Assembly: GCF_035994185.1 (NCBI RefSeq)
Contig: NZ_CP108538.1
Location: 3,162,001 to 3,226,000 of the forward strand
DNA: 64,000 bases
Origin: Streptomyces sp. NBC_01217
GTDB taxonomy: Bacteria; Actinomycetota; Actinomycetes; Streptomycetales; Streptomycetaceae
Reading direction: 5' to 3'
This document shows, one piece after another, positions 50,594-60,027 of the stretch; position 1 is the stretch's first letter; each line of letters starts with the position of its first letter. Made by a program: the position numbers and the translations under genes. The notes below the pieces were generated by a model, which was given only the letters and a program-made list of their open reading frames with translations, searched no databases and was not told where the DNA came from.

Positions 50594-52120
50594 CTAGGGA
50601 AGCCGGGTCGAGTACGTGACTTTCTTGAGGTGGTAGTACTGGGCGACGCACTGCGCCGGCCACGCCTTTCGGCCGTTGTCGCGGAACGGTTCCAACATCC
50701 CGCTGACCGACACCGGTGTGTACGGAAGCACTTGCGCACCACGCGCCACCTGCGCCTTCAGCGACCGGTCCTGCCGGTCCCAGCGCTCGGCGCGCGTCTC
50801 CATCCTCGGCTCCAGCCGCAGCAGCGGGACGGCAAGACCGACGCACGCCACGGCGCACACGGTACCGGCGGCCACCGCCGTGACCGCGGGGATCCGCCAC
50901 CGGCGGGCGCGCAGTGCCCGTCCCAGCAGGGCTCCGACGCCGACGAGGAGCAGCACGTACAGCAGCAGGAAGTCGCCCCAGATGCGCGACGCGGTCACCA
51001 CGCCCTTCCCGAAGGCCGGGTAGGCGATGACGGTGCAGAGGTAGCCGGAGACCAGGAAGGCGAGGGATCCGGCGACGACCAGGAGGAGAAGCCGGCGCCA
51101 CAGAGGCCCGGACGCCTGCCCTCCGCCCTCTCCGTCGCTGCCGCCCTCCCCGCCACTGCTTCTGCGTACCAGCAGCCCCAGCAGTACGCCGACGGCGACC
51201 GCTCCCAGGTACTGCCAGGTCGTGCAGATCGTCTCCAGGATCTGCCCGAACGCCCGCAGCGCCGCGGTCAGGGTCTCCGGGCCGAACACGGAGGAGGGGT
51301 CGGCGGCGAACCGCAGACGCCGTGCGCGTGCGCCGGGCGACACGTACAGGATGACCGCTCCGATCACGATCCCGGCGAAGGCGAGCGCGCACCAGACGCG
51401 CGCATGCGTCCTGCCCGGCGCGGGAAAGGCCCAGCGGCTGACCAGCAGGACGGTGGAGAGCACGACGAGCGCGACGACCGAGGTCTCCTCCGACAGCATG
51501 CCGATGAAGATCCCGGCCACGTACGCGACGCCTGAGGCGAAGACGCGTCCCCGCCAGGTCCGTGCGCACAGCAGGGGGATCACGGCCGCGCAGGCCAGCA
51601 CGGGGGCGAGGGTGTGCGAGACGGAGGAGGCGGGCCAGTAGAACGTCTTGTACGTGTTGACCGTCGCGAGGAGGAAGACCGCCGTCGTCATCGCCGCCAC
51701 GAGCAGCGCGAGCCCGCGCGGCCCGGTCAGGCCGGCTCTCTTGAGCACCGAGGCGGTCAGCGCCCAGAGGATGCCCAGCATGAGCACCCCGCTGACCAGG
51801 GCGAACCACCGGTGGCCCGGGACGCCGAAGGCCCCGTACGCGACGACCAGCAGCGCGTTGGCGACGCGTCCGTTGTCGTGCTGGAAGAACTTGTCGATCA
51901 TTCCGGAGGCGCCCTCGTCCCGTACGACCGGGAGGAAGCACCAGTCGTCCGCTCCCGGGCGGACCAGGCGGCCGATCCAGAAGGCCACGCCGAGCAGGGC
52001 GAGCGGCAGCAGGGCGAGGGCCGCCGTCCACTGCAGTGCGGGACGTGGGCGGTCGCCCGGCTGGAGGGATTCCACGCTCTCCTGCTGTACGTCAGCGGTT
52101 TTCACGGTGTCCGCGCTCAT
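50594..52120 (-). CDS. Polytopic membrane protein, DUF6056 glucosyltransferase-like
   Basis: A 508-residue inner-membrane protein with about 11-12 helices resembling DUF6056, a group of large GT-C-fold-like membrane proteins. DDWCFLPVVRDEG after the first helix gives the acidic pair common in GT-C enzymes; the C-terminal 70 residues face outside. It lies 64 nt downstream of a GtrB-GtrA fusion on the same strand, the place where phage Gtr systems carry the serotype-specific transferase (GtrC), so it probably transfers a sugar from a polyprenyl carrier to a surface glycan. The start ATG 52120 is chosen over 52207; GAAAGG lies upstream with loose spacing. Confidence 0.7.
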   Translation of the reverse strand: MSADTVKTADVQQESVESLQPGDRPRPALQWTAALALLPLALLGVAFWIGRLVRPGADDWCFLPVVRDEGASGMIDKFFQHDNGRVANALLVVAYGAFGVPGHRWFALVSGVLMLGILWALTASVLKRAGLTGPRGLALLVAAMTTAVFLLATVNTYKTFYWPASSVSHTLAPVLACAAVIPLLCARTWRGRVFASGVAYVAGIFIGMLSEETSVVALVVLSTVLLVSRWAFPAPGRTHARVWCALAFAGIVIGAVILYVSPGARARRLRFAADPSSVFGPETLTAALRAFGQILETICTTWQYLGAVAVGVLLGLLVRRSSGGEGGSDGEGGGQASGPLWRRLLLLVVAGSLAFLVSGYLCTVIAYPAFGKGVVTASRIWGDFLLLYVLLLVGVGALLGRALRARRWRIPAVTAVAAGTVCAVACVGLAVPLLRLEPRMETRAERWDRQDRSLKAQVARGAQVLPYTPVSVSGMLEPFRDNGRKAWPAQCVAQYYHLKKVTYSTRLP

Positions 52121-52184
52121 GTGCACTGGTGCCTTTCGTACGTTGCTCGCGACGTGCGCGCCAAGAGGTTCAGGCGGTGTGGGT

Positions 52185-53726
52185 TCAAGGTGTGGTGTGT
52201 CCGGCACGGCTCCGGGTCAGGGCGGCGGGCTGCCGGGCCGGGGCGGCACCGGAGTCGATGGCCCAGCGGGCGAGCAGGAACGAGAAGGGGGTGGCGAGGA
52301 TTCCCGCGGCCAGGGCGGCGGTGTTCTCGCCCAGGCCCAGCCTGCTGACGCCGAGGTGGAGCAGGACGCCGGTGAGGACGAGATTGACGGCGCTCGACAG
52401 GGGATACCGGGCGAAGGCGTGCCAGGTCGGTTTCGTACGGCAGGTGAGGTGCGAGTTGAGCAGGAACGATCCGACAATGCTGATCGCGAATCCGACGACA
52501 TGCGCGGTCAGATAGGGAATCCAGGTGTTCAGCGAGGCGTATACCGCCAGGTACACCGCCGTATTGATGGTTCCGATCATCGCGAAAACGACGAACTGGC
52601 GTACGGTGCGGGACCTGGCGGCCCCGAGCGCGGTCGACCCGGTGGGCGCCGCAGCCCGCCTCTCGGCCGCCGGTGCGGACGGGGCGACACGGAACTCATC
52701 CGCAGTTCCCGCCGGGCCGCCGACCGGAGTACCTACCGGAACATCGATCGTGAGGGCATTCGGGGGCTCGCTCCGGGGAACCTCGGGAGGCGTCTTCGGG
52801 GATTCGTCCGTCTCACGCACCACATAGTGCGGACGGTGTTTCGCCTCGCTGTAGATGCGTCCCACGTATTCGCCGATGACGCCGAGCGTGGCGAGCTGGA
52901 TTCCGCCGAGCGCCACGACGGCGGTCAGCAGGGTGGTGTAGCCGGGCACCGCTACCCCGTGCAGAACGACCCCGCCGATGATCCACAGGGCGTATCCCAG
53001 AGCCGCCAGCGCGAGCGCGAGACCGGCGTGGATGGCCAGGCGCAGGGGACGGCTGTTGAAGGAGATCAGTCCGTCGATCCCGTAGTTGAGGAGATGCCTG
53101 CCGCCCCATTTCGAACGTCCCGCCGCGCGCCGGACGTTCCGGTAGGTGAAGCTGACGGTGTCGAAGCCGATCCAGGAGAAGATCCCCTTGGAGAACCGGT
53201 TGGTCTCGGGCAGTGCGAGCACGGCGTCCACGGCGTTGCGCGACAGCAGCCTGAAGTCGCCCTCGCCGTCGACCACCTCGACGTCCATGCACCGGCCCAT
53301 GGCCCGGTAGAAGGCGGCGCTGAGAACGGTACGCAGGGCGCCCTCGCCCGTACGGTCACGCCGCGCGACGACCTGGTCGTAGCCGCGCTGCCGCAACTCC
53401 AGCATGCGGGGCAGCAGTTCGGGCGGGTGCTGGAGGTCGGCGTCCATGAGGACGACGGCGTCGCCGCGGGACATGCGCAGCCCCGCGAGCATGGCGGCCT
53501 CCTTGCCGAAATTGCGGCTGAAGGAGGTGTAGCGGACCCGCCGGTCCGCGGTGGCGAGCGAGCCGATCCGGATCCTGGTCCGGTCGCTGCTGCCGTCGTC
53601 GACATAACAGATCTCGAAGGTCCGCCGAGTCGGTTCGAGGGCGGAGACCAACGCACGGTGAAATGCCTCGATCACCTCGTCCTCGTTGAAACAGGGGACA
53701 ACGATCGAAACCTGACATGTTTTCAT
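52185..53726 (-). CDS. Fused GT2 glycosyltransferase (GtrB-like) and GtrA flippase
   Basis: A 513-residue fusion. Residues 1-240 form a GT2 domain of the dolichol-phosphate mannose synthase/GtrB type: [41 protein letters not shown] and the [13 protein letters not shown]xD motif. Two membrane helices follow (about 235-305). After a disordered Pro/Ala/Thr linker, a GtrA domain with four helices begins at [23 protein letters not shown] (about residue 385). It should make and flip a polyprenyl-linked sugar for a DUF6056 transferase encoded downstream. The start codon lies at an A/T-rich region that borders the second accessory island. Confidence 0.88.
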   Translation of the reverse strand: MKTCQVSIVVPCFNEDEVIEAFHRALVSALEPTRRTFEICYVDDGSSDRTRIRIGSLATADRRVRYTSFSRNFGKEAAMLAGLRMSRGDAVVLMDADLQHPPELLPRMLELRQRGYDQVVARRDRTGEGALRTVLSAAFYRAMGRCMDVEVVDGEGDFRLLSRNAVDAVLALPETNRFSKGIFSWIGFDTVSFTYRNVRRAAGRSKWGGRHLLNYGIDGLISFNSRPLRLAIHAGLALALAALGYALWIIGGVVLHGVAVPGYTTLLTAVVALGGIQLATLGVIGEYVGRIYSEAKHRPHYVVRETDESPKTPPEVPRSEPPNALTIDVPVGTPVGGPAGTADEFRVAPSAPAAERRAAAPTGSTALGAARSRTVRQFVVFAMIGTINTAVYLAVYASLNTWIPYLTAHVVGFAISIVGSFLLNSHLTCRTKPTWHAFARYPLSSAVNLVLTGVLLHLGVSRLGLGENTAALAAGILATPFSFLLARWAIDSGAAPARQPAALTRSRAGHTTP

Positions 53727-53873
53727 TTAATTTCCCCATCAGGCGTGGGCGAGACAGCTCAAACCATATGCCTGGGGGCCGCCACGACGCTCCTACCGAC
53801 GGAGTTGCGCCGTGGAAAAGAAAAGCAATTCGGAGGAATCATCTCCTCCCTGTTGCATCAATTCATATATTCA

Positions 53874-54748
53874 GAGGATGTCTCACGTGGTGATGGTGTG
53901 AGCTGCGGCATGATGTCTCTTCGTGAGTGCCGATCTTTCGCAGCGGCTGGTTCCTGACGGTCTGTGGGAACTCGTCGCCCCGTTGTTGCCGTCGTTCAGC
54001 TCCCGTCCGCAGGGCGGTGGGACTGCGCCGCTGAACGAGCGGGCCGTGTTCACGGCGGTGGTGTACGTGCTGACCAGCGGGTGCGCCTGGCGGCACCTGC
54101 CGGAGACGTTCGGGGTATCGCCCGCGACGGCGCACCGCCGGTTCACCGCGTGGACCGAGGCCGGGTTGTGGCGCCGATTGCACCGGGCGGTGCTGGATGA
54201 ACTCGGCGCCAGGGGTGAGCTCGACTGGACCTCCGCGATCGTCGATGCGGCGTCGGTGCGGGCGAAAAGGGGGCTCGCTGACCGGGCCGAATCCGGTCGA
54301 TCGCGGCAAGAAGGGCAGCAAACTGCACGTGCTGTCCGAGGCCCAGGGCCTGCCGCTGGCCGTGGCGGTCTCGGGTGCGAACCTGCACGACAGCCAGGCG
54401 TTCAAGCCGCTGATCCTCGGCATACCCGCCGTCCGCTCCCGGTGCGGGCCCCGTCGGAGACGGCCCGTGAAGATCCGCGCGGACAAGGCGTACTACTCCG
54501 CGGAACACCTGCGCTGGCTCCGCGCCCGGAACCTCGTCCCACGCATCGCCCGTCCCGGCATCGAGTCCGGCGAGCGCCTCGGCCGACACCGGTGGAAGAT
54601 CGAGCGGTCGATCTCCTGGCTCTTCGGCTACCGCCGCCTCACCGTCCGGTATGAGCGAAAGGGCAGCCACTTCCTCGCCTTCCTCGGCCTCGCCGCAGCC
54701 CTGACCTGCTACAAGAGACTCGCCAAGATCACCACGTGAGACATCCTC
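53874..54748 (+). mobile_element. IS5-family insertion sequence, 875 bp
   Basis: The ends carry a 21-bp perfect inverted repeat starting GAGGATGTCTCACGTGG (53874-53894; its complement ends at 54748). Flanking TCA at 53871-53873 and 54749-54751 is a 3-bp target duplication. The element holds one transposase split over two frames. Its intact ends and duplication mark a fairly recent insertion between the surface glycosylation genes and the second IS. Confidence 0.85.
53923..54739 (+). CDS. IS5-family transposase, two overlapping frames
   Basis: The first frame (from 53923, about 125 codons) covers LVPDGLWELVAPLLPSFSSRPQ and FTAVVYVLTSGCAWRHLPETFGVS with the first DDE Asp in IVDAAS. The second frame (to 54739) supplies GPNPVDRGKKGSKLHVL, KIRADKAYYSAEHL (Asp) and HRWKIERSISWLFGYRRL (Glu). 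The frames meet at GCGAAAAGGGGG near 54265, an A4G5 run, and differ by +1. Many relatives read AKKGGS here, so either ribosomal slippage or a lost base explains the split. If it is a lost base the transposase is dead. Confidence 0.82.
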
Positions 54749-54805
54749 TCAAGGGCAGGCCGGCACGCCATCGACGGTACGCGAGCGCGGGACTCCTCCT
54801 GGTAC

Positions 54806-56340
54806 TACAGCCGGAGATCTTGAGGGTCGGTGATCGGCGGGATCGGTCGGTGGTGCGCCCAGGGCTGTAGCCGGATCGGAAGTGGGTCGCCGCGGCGTCG
54901 GTAGTGGCTGACCTGGGCTCGGGTCTGGTGTAGGCGGCGCCATAACTCGCAGGTCAGGATGGTTTCGACGGGGTGGTGCGGGTTGAGGCGGGTGGCGGCC
55001 AGGCAGTGCCGGATGGTGTGGACGGAGGGCCGCAGCAGCGGTCCAGGGATCAGCCAGCGGCCTCGCTCACGCCGGGGCTGTGGTCTTTTCCCAGGTCGGC
55101 CCCCTCTTCCGGCGCTGGATCGGGTTCGGGTGTCTGGGCGCGTTGGACGGCCAGGAAGGCGCTGGCCGGCATGCAGGCAGTGACGTGCCGGTGCCAGGGC
55201 GTCCACTTGCGGACCTGGTACTGGGCGAGGCCGGCTGGCTGCTTGTTGATCTCGTTGTCCTCCTCGATCTGCCAGCGTCCGCCGGCCCGCGCGATGATCT
55301 GCGAGACCGTGATCCCGGCCGGCGCGTGGACGAGGAAGTAGGCGACCTCGCGGCGCAGTTCGCCGTCCCTGGCGCGCCGGCTGGGGTGCAGTGAACGCCG
55401 CGGCACCAGCCAGTGGGTGAAGGTGTCGGCGGGGTCCTCGTCCTTGACGTGCACGGCGGAGGCGGTCCAGTCGTAGAGCCGTTCGCCCTTGGCGCCGTCC
55501 CCGCAGGAGCGGCGTTCCCACTGGTCACGGGTCTTTGCGTAGTGCAACAGGTCATCGGCTCGCTTGACGGCCGGCTGACGCGGCTTGCCCGGCGGGCCGT
55601 CAAGCGGCAGGTCGACCGGGACGCCGAAGACGTACGGCGCGCTCTGCCGGTGACACCAGGCGCGCGGTTGTGGGTCCCGCCCGTAGCCGGCGTCCGCCAG
55701 GATCCAGGCGAACGGCACCTGCGCGGACCGGGCCTGCTCGAGCATGGCGATGGCCGGCTCGGGCTTGGTGGCGAAGGCGACCTCGTCGGGAATGCCGGCC
55801 TCCCGGCAGCGGTCCCGGTCGGTGGTCCAGTCCTCGGGCAGGTACAGGCGCCGGTCGATGAAGGCGTGCCCGGCGGCGGTGGCGTAGCTGAGCATCACCA
55901 TGACCTGGCAGTTGCGGACGTCGCCGGTCGGTCCGCAGTGCTGGAAGGCCACGCCGACCGGCTTACTGCCCTTCTTCCGGGCCTGCGTATCGTCGATGAC
56001 CAGCGACGCATCCGCATCGCCCAGGTGATCCACCACATAGTCGCGGACCGCGTCGCGCAGCCGGTCCGCATCCCACACCGAGCCGTTGAGCAGCCACTGC
56101 ATCCGATCCGCAGTCACATGCCCAGCCCGCTCGGCGAGCGTCCAGCCGTTCTTCGCCGGCAGCCCCTCGATGAACTGCGCGAAAACCACCCGCGGCTCCG
56201 GCCGGTTGAACAAGTGCCCCAACGAACCGGTCAACACCGACAGTTCGGCGTCCCACTCGGCTATCTGCTCAGCCGTCACATCCAGCAGCATGCTCGGTCA
56301 ACGACGCCACCGGGAGTCCGTCACAAGATCTCCGGCTGTA
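54806..56340 (-). mobile_element. IS701-family insertion sequence, 1535 bp
   Basis: Inverted repeats TACAGCCGGAGATCTT (54806-54821) and AAGATCTCCGGCTGTA (56325-56340) match perfectly. GTAC occurs on both sides (54802-54805 and 56341-56344) as a 4-bp target duplication centred on TA, as expected for this family. The right end abuts the remnant of a toxin gene. Only 53 bp separate it from the IS5 element on the left, apart from that target copy. Confidence 0.88.
55050..56291 (-). CDS. IS701-family transposase
   Basis: A 413-residue DDE transposase. Features: FAQFIEGLPAKNGWTLAERAGHVTADRMQWLLNGSVWDAD, then LVIDDTQARKKGSKPVGVAFQHCG (first Asp), WILADAGYGRD (second Asp) and GRWQIEEDNEINKQPAGLAQYQVRKW (Glu). 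It ends SPGVSEAAG at a TGA. A second frame continues past this stop with GRWLIPGPLLRPSVHTIRHCL and LWRRLHQTRAQVSHYRRRG, which resembles the C-terminal tail of related transposases, to a TAG in the terminal repeat. A one-base indel near 55050-55110 may therefore have truncated the protein. Confidence 0.85.
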   Translation of the reverse strand: MLLDVTAEQIAEWDAELSVLTGSLGHLFNRPEPRVVFAQFIEGLPAKNGWTLAERAGHVTADRMQWLLNGSVWDADRLRDAVRDYVVDHLGDADASLVIDDTQARKKGSKPVGVAFQHCGPTGDVRNCQVMVMLSYATAAGHAFIDRRLYLPEDWTTDRDRCREAGIPDEVAFATKPEPAIAMLEQARSAQVPFAWILADAGYGRDPQPRAWCHRQSAPYVFGVPVDLPLDGPPGKPRQPAVKRADDLLHYAKTRDQWERRSCGDGAKGERLYDWTASAVHVKDEDPADTFTHWLVPRRSLHPSRRARDGELRREVAYFLVHAPAGITVSQIIARAGGRWQIEEDNEINKQPAGLAQYQVRKWTPWHRHVTACMPASAFLAVQRAQTPEPDPAPEEGADLGKDHSPGVSEAAG

Positions 56341-57606
56341 GTACACGTACCAGGAAAGAAGAAGAAATCCGCTAACACCATCTATGCCGAAACCGGCCAG
56401 AAGTACAGCAACGGTGGAACCGCCAACGGCAACACGAGTGGTGGAGGCAGCGGTGGTGGAGGCGGTTTTCGGGGGTGGCTCGATGATGTCGGCACCACCA
56501 TTGTCGACCAGGCACAACAGACGGTTGTCTCTTTCGTCGAAGCCCCTTACCAGCAACTCCTCACCGACAAACGATGCGTTCTCGACGGCGAGAACTGCAA
56601 AGACATGCTCACCCAACTGTTTCTCGGCATCAACCCGGGCGCCGCTGTCGCGATGGCGGTAACGTCGCGCGTGGAGGAGATATACGGCGACTACTCAAAC
56701 GGCAGGAGCGCCGAAGGCACCGGAAAGCTGATTTTCGACGCGGTCCTGCTCTTGGGAACGCGGGGCGTAGGTGCCAGGGTAGAGGGTGAAGTCGGCGTAG
56801 CCAGAGCCTTGAAGGGCTGCAGTTTCACTCCCTCCACCCTGGTCCTGATGGCCGACGGCGAGTCCAAACCCATCGGTGACATCGAGACTGGAGACAAGGT
56901 CGAAGCCGGCGACCCCGCCAACGGCAAGCACAAGGGTCTCCGCAAGGTCACCGCCACCCACATCAACCACGACTACGACCTCGTCGACCTCAAGATTCGC
57001 AGCGCCGACGGAGAAACGGAGACCCTCCACACCACGGCCGAACACACCTTCTGGGACGACACCCTCCACGCCTGGGTCCCCGCCGGCCAACTCCGCACAG
57101 GCCACACTCTCAACACCGCCAGCGACCACCACGTCCACGTCACCGACGTCACCCCGCGCCCCGGCGACCGCGACATGTACAACCTCACCGTCGACAACCT
57201 GCACACGTACTATGTGCTGGCAGGGGCGACTCCTGTCCTTGTCCACAATTGCGGCGGATACGACCTGAGAGGGGAGGATCCGATGAGTGTCGTCCCCGAC
57301 AATGCGAGCGTTCGAGAACTGACGCCGCATTCGAATGGTGGCTCGCAGTACGGTCTTGAGTTCAAGTGGCAGAACGATGCGGGGAAGACTGTTCGTCTTC
57401 GGATTCACGGTCCGGACGGAACGGCTCCACCGGGATCTAACTCGGCAACAGGTGAGACGTACAGGCTGCAGATTGGGCGTCAATATCAGGATGAGGCTGG
57501 AAATCTATTCCACCATCAGGTGCATAACCCGGGTAGCCCGAACTTCAATCCTGACGCGGCAAATGCAACACACATTCCATGGCCTCTACAATTCCCGGGG
57601 TTGTAA
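56341..57606 (+). pseudogene. 3' remnant of a HINT/Ntox30 polymorphic toxin
   Basis: About 420 codons read in frame out of the IS701 end and stop at TAA 57604-57606. A Gly-rich linker and helices precede a pretoxin HINT autoprotease domain: GCSFTPSTLVLMADGESKPIGDIETGDKVEAGDP, TTAEHTFWDDTLHAWVPAGQL and NLTVDNLHTYYVLAGATPVLVHNC, with the N-terminal Cys and the terminal His-Asn. The C-terminus matches Ntox30 as I recall it: VRLRIHGPDGTAPPGSNSATGETYRLQIG and PGSPNFNPDAANATHIPWPLQ. The whole N-terminal secretion part is missing, so the toxin cannot be exported, though its catalytic end is intact. Confidence 0.82.
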
Positions 57607-57941
57607 TGGCTGTCGGCGCTGAACACGTGGTTGGGCTGGCCAGGCGAATCCTGTCCGAAGCCCTTGATGAGCGAGAAGCTGGTGCCGAGAATGCAAGCGA
57701 CTGGTCGCGCATCTTCGATCAGGAAGAGGCGGATACGGTCGTGCGGTTGCTCGCAATCATGGCTTCAATTGAGTCGGATGGGCGAGTCCGCGAGGCTCAG
57801 CTTCATGCAATCCTCGAAATCTCTGATTCGTTGGCGGTGGGCACGGATCTGCTTCATCCGTTGCAGCGGTTGACGCCAGAGATATTGGATGCCGAACAGT
57901 TGGGGTATCTCGACGAGCTTGGCATTCAATTGGAGGGTTGA
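57606..57941 (+). CDS. Candidate immunity protein for the Ntox30 toxin
   Basis: A 111-residue acidic, helical protein with no family I recognise: MAVGAEHVVGLARRILSEAL, DWSRIFDQEEADTVVRLLAIMASIESDGRVREAQLHAILEISDSLAVGTDLLHPLQRL. Its ATG overlaps the toxin stop as TAATG, the tight coupling typical of toxin-immunity pairs, which is the main reason for the call. Small acidic cytoplasmic proteins are typical immunity partners. Base composition is low in GC for this genome, fitting recent transfer. It is intact while the toxin is beheaded. Confidence 0.65.
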   Translation: MAVGAEHVVGLARRILSEALDEREAGAENASDWSRIFDQEEADTVVRLLAIMASIESDGRVREAQLHAILEISDSLAVGTDLLHPLQRLTPEILDAEQLGYLDELGIQLEG

Positions 57942-58007
57942 AGGATGAAAATTTAGGAGACTTGGCGGGCTGATAGTTTGGTCTTCTTGATTTTCTCAAG
58001 GAATCCG

Positions 58008-58046
58008 CAGAAGCCCCGCCCCGGTTCATCCGGGGCGGGGCTTCTG
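58008..58046. terminator. Very strong 17-bp terminator
   Basis: CAGAAGCCCCGCCCCGG (58008-58024) pairs perfectly with CCGGGGCGGGGCTTCTG (58030-58046) around TTCAT. It lies between the candidate immunity gene and the integrase, which converge. Confidence 0.9.
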
Positions 58047-58076
58047 GGGTGCTTGACGGCAACGGTGACGGCAACG

Positions 58077-59390
58077 TCAGCGGACGACGGCTGAGGCGGG
58101 TGGGTCTTCGGGGTTGTCGTCGCTCCGGCCGAGGGCTTCTCCGAGGGTGTCGATGGCCTGGAGTTGGAGGCGGAGTCGGACGTGGGCGTAGACGCTGGCG
58201 GTGACGCCGATGTGGGCGTGGCCGAGGAGTTCCTTGATGACGACGAGGTCGACGCCCTGTTCCAGGAGCAGGGTGGCGGTCGAGTGGCGGAGGTCGTGGA
58301 AGCGGATCGTCCGGAGCTCCGCCTTATGGAGGAGGCGCCGGAAGCGGCGGGTGAGGTTGCCGGGGTCGAGCGGCCTGCCCTTCGGGGTGGTGAAGACGAG
58401 CCTGTTGTCCGTCCAATCCGCACGGGTTGCCTGACGCGCATCCTGCTGCTGTTCCTGGTGGATCTTGAGGGAATTGATGCATTCAGCGGGGAGGGCGATG
58501 CGGCGCTCGGAGGCCAGGGTCTTGGTGTTCAGGACGGTCAGGCCCTGAGTGCGGGTGCGCTGGAGGGAGCGGTGGATGGTGGCGGTGCCTCCGTCGAGGT
58601 CGAGGTCTTCCCAGTGGAGGCCGAGGAGTTCGCCCTTGCGGAGTCCGGTGCGTAGGGCGAGTTCGTACAGGGCGTGAAGTCGGTCGCCGTTGGCTTCCTG
58701 GAGGAGTTGCCGGGCTTCGGTGGCGGTGAGCGGCTGGAAGCGCCGGGGGCGGGGCGTGGTCGTCTTGACGTTCCGGGCGACGTTGCGTGGCAGTTCGTCC
58801 TCGCGGACGGCGTGTTCCAGGGCGGACTTGAGTACGGCGTGAACGTACGTCACGGTCAGCGGGGAGAGTCGCTTTCCGCAGCACTGGCCGATGGCGCAGC
58901 AGCGCCGCCGGTCCACGTCACGTTCCTGGACGCAGCACTGTCAGGTGGTGCGGAGTCCGTCGAGGAAGGCGCGCACATCGCGGGTGGTGAGCCGGGCGAG
59001 CTTCTTGACGCCGAGGCCAGGGTTGATGTGGAGACGGATGGCGGCTGCGTACCGGGTGTGGGTGTTCTCGCGCAGGTGGTGGACAGCAACGCCGTCCAGC
59101 CAGTACGCGAGATAGGCACTCACGGTGCTGTCGGCCGCCGCGACAGGGAGACCGCGGTTGCTGGCGGCGATCTTCTCGGTCAGCTTGGCCAGGGCGTCCT
59201 TGCGGGTGGTGCCGTAGACGCGGACGCGTTTGCGGGTGGTGCCGTAGACGCGGACGCGTTTGCGGGTGTTGCCGGGGGCGAGGACGTATCCCGCGGCCTC
59301 CCAGCGGCCGTCCTTGCGCTGGTAGACGGTCCCGTCGCCGTTCGCACGGGTACGGGAGCGGCGGGACGAGACGGGGCGGGGTGTAGTCAT
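58077..59390 (-). pseudogene. Tyrosine recombinase (phage/ICE integrase), broken by one TGA
   Basis: One frame encodes a complete ~437-residue integrase except for a TGA at 58943-58941. N-terminal part: AP2-like start (DGTVYQRKDGRWEAAGYV), then SAM-like core-binding domain (VSAYLAYWLDGVAVHHLRENTHTRYAAAIRLHI). Right after LDGLRTT comes the stop, then QCCVQERDVDRRRCCAIGQCC and the catalytic domain with TGLRKGELLGLHW (Arg), HDLRHSTATLLLEQG (His-x-x-Arg) and ASVYAHV (Tyr). Relatives carry T-C-Q-C-C here, so TGC to TGA is the likely mutation. A 30-bp tandem duplication in the N-terminus adds a copy of TRKRVRVYGT. No excisionase or att site is visible. Confidence 0.85.
59201..59260. repeat. 30-bp perfect tandem duplication in the integrase
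   Basis: Two identical copies, 59201-59230 and 59231-59260, start TGCGGGTGGTGCCGTAGACG. They keep the frame and duplicate ten residues in the N-terminal domain. Two direct copies of this length point to recent slippage or unequal exchange. Confidence 0.95.
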
Positions 59391-59643
59391 CAGGCGGCTC
59401 GCCCGGTCACCGGAGGCGCACCAGGAACCCCCTCCCGCTCAGGCCCCGATCCTGCCGAAAGTGGTCGGCCCCGCGCCGCTTCGGCCGGTTGCGACTGGAC
59501 TGCGGCGGCGCTCTGGCATCAGGGCGAGGGAGAGGGGCGCCTGGGGGTGTACAAGGCTGGAGTGGCGGCGGTCGCGGCGACGGCACACGACCTGAGCTCC
59601 GAAATCACGCTCGCGGCCCCCTGCGCCATATATCATGCGTGCT

Positions 59644-60027
59644 ATGGACAGCGGATGGTACTCGATCGAGATCGAGCCGGAGGTGCGGCTGTGGCTGGAG
59701 AACATTCCCGCCCAGCACTACAAGCAGGCCGAACGTGTCGCCGACCTGCTCGCCGAGCAGCCCACCACGCTCGACGAACCGCACTCCCGCCACCTGGGCG
59801 GCAAGCTCCGCGAGCTGCGCTTCCGGCTCGGCGATGCCCACCAGCGCATTACCTACTGGCTCGCACCCGACCGACGCGTCGTGCTGCTCACCGTGTTCCG
59901 CAAGACCAAGATGCGCGAGCAGTCCGAAGTGGACCGCGCGCACGCCGCTCAACGGCTGTGCGAAGCCGAGCACCAGGCAGCCGCCGAGCACGACCTCTAC
60001 AGCCGCGACCTCAAGGAGAACCGATGA
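59644..60027 (+). CDS. HigB/RelE-type toxin, second copy
   Basis: A 127-residue Gp49-like toxin closely paralogous to 28486-28875: both start MDSG and share IEIEPEVRLWL, RELRFRLG and YWLAPDRRVVLLTVFRKTKMREQSEV, then a C-terminal LCEAEHQAA helix. The RNA-binding basic strand residues are kept, so it should be an active mRNA interferase. ATG 59644 is preceded by AT-rich CATATATCAT, likely the -10 region; a start three codons earlier is less likely. It overlaps the antitoxin by 4 nt (ATGA). Confidence 0.85.
   Translation: MDSGWYSIEIEPEVRLWLENIPAQHYKQAERVADLLAEQPTTLDEPHSRHLGGKLRELRFRLGDAHQRITYWLAPDRRVVLLTVFRKTKMREQSEVDRAHAAQRLCEAEHQAAAEHDLYSRDLKENR

Noticed and set aside
55413..56375. Forward 320-codon frame inside the IS701 element
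   Set aside because: Antisense of the transposase; no motif.
58941..58943. TGA in the integrase as selenocysteine
   Set aside because: No selenocysteine insertion element is visible, the site is a non-catalytic Cys in relatives, and integrases are not selenoproteins.
59391..59643. A gene between the integrase and the second toxin
   Set aside because: Frames here lack a ribosome binding site and recognisable domain; I see only the AT-rich promoter of the toxin operon near 59625-59640.
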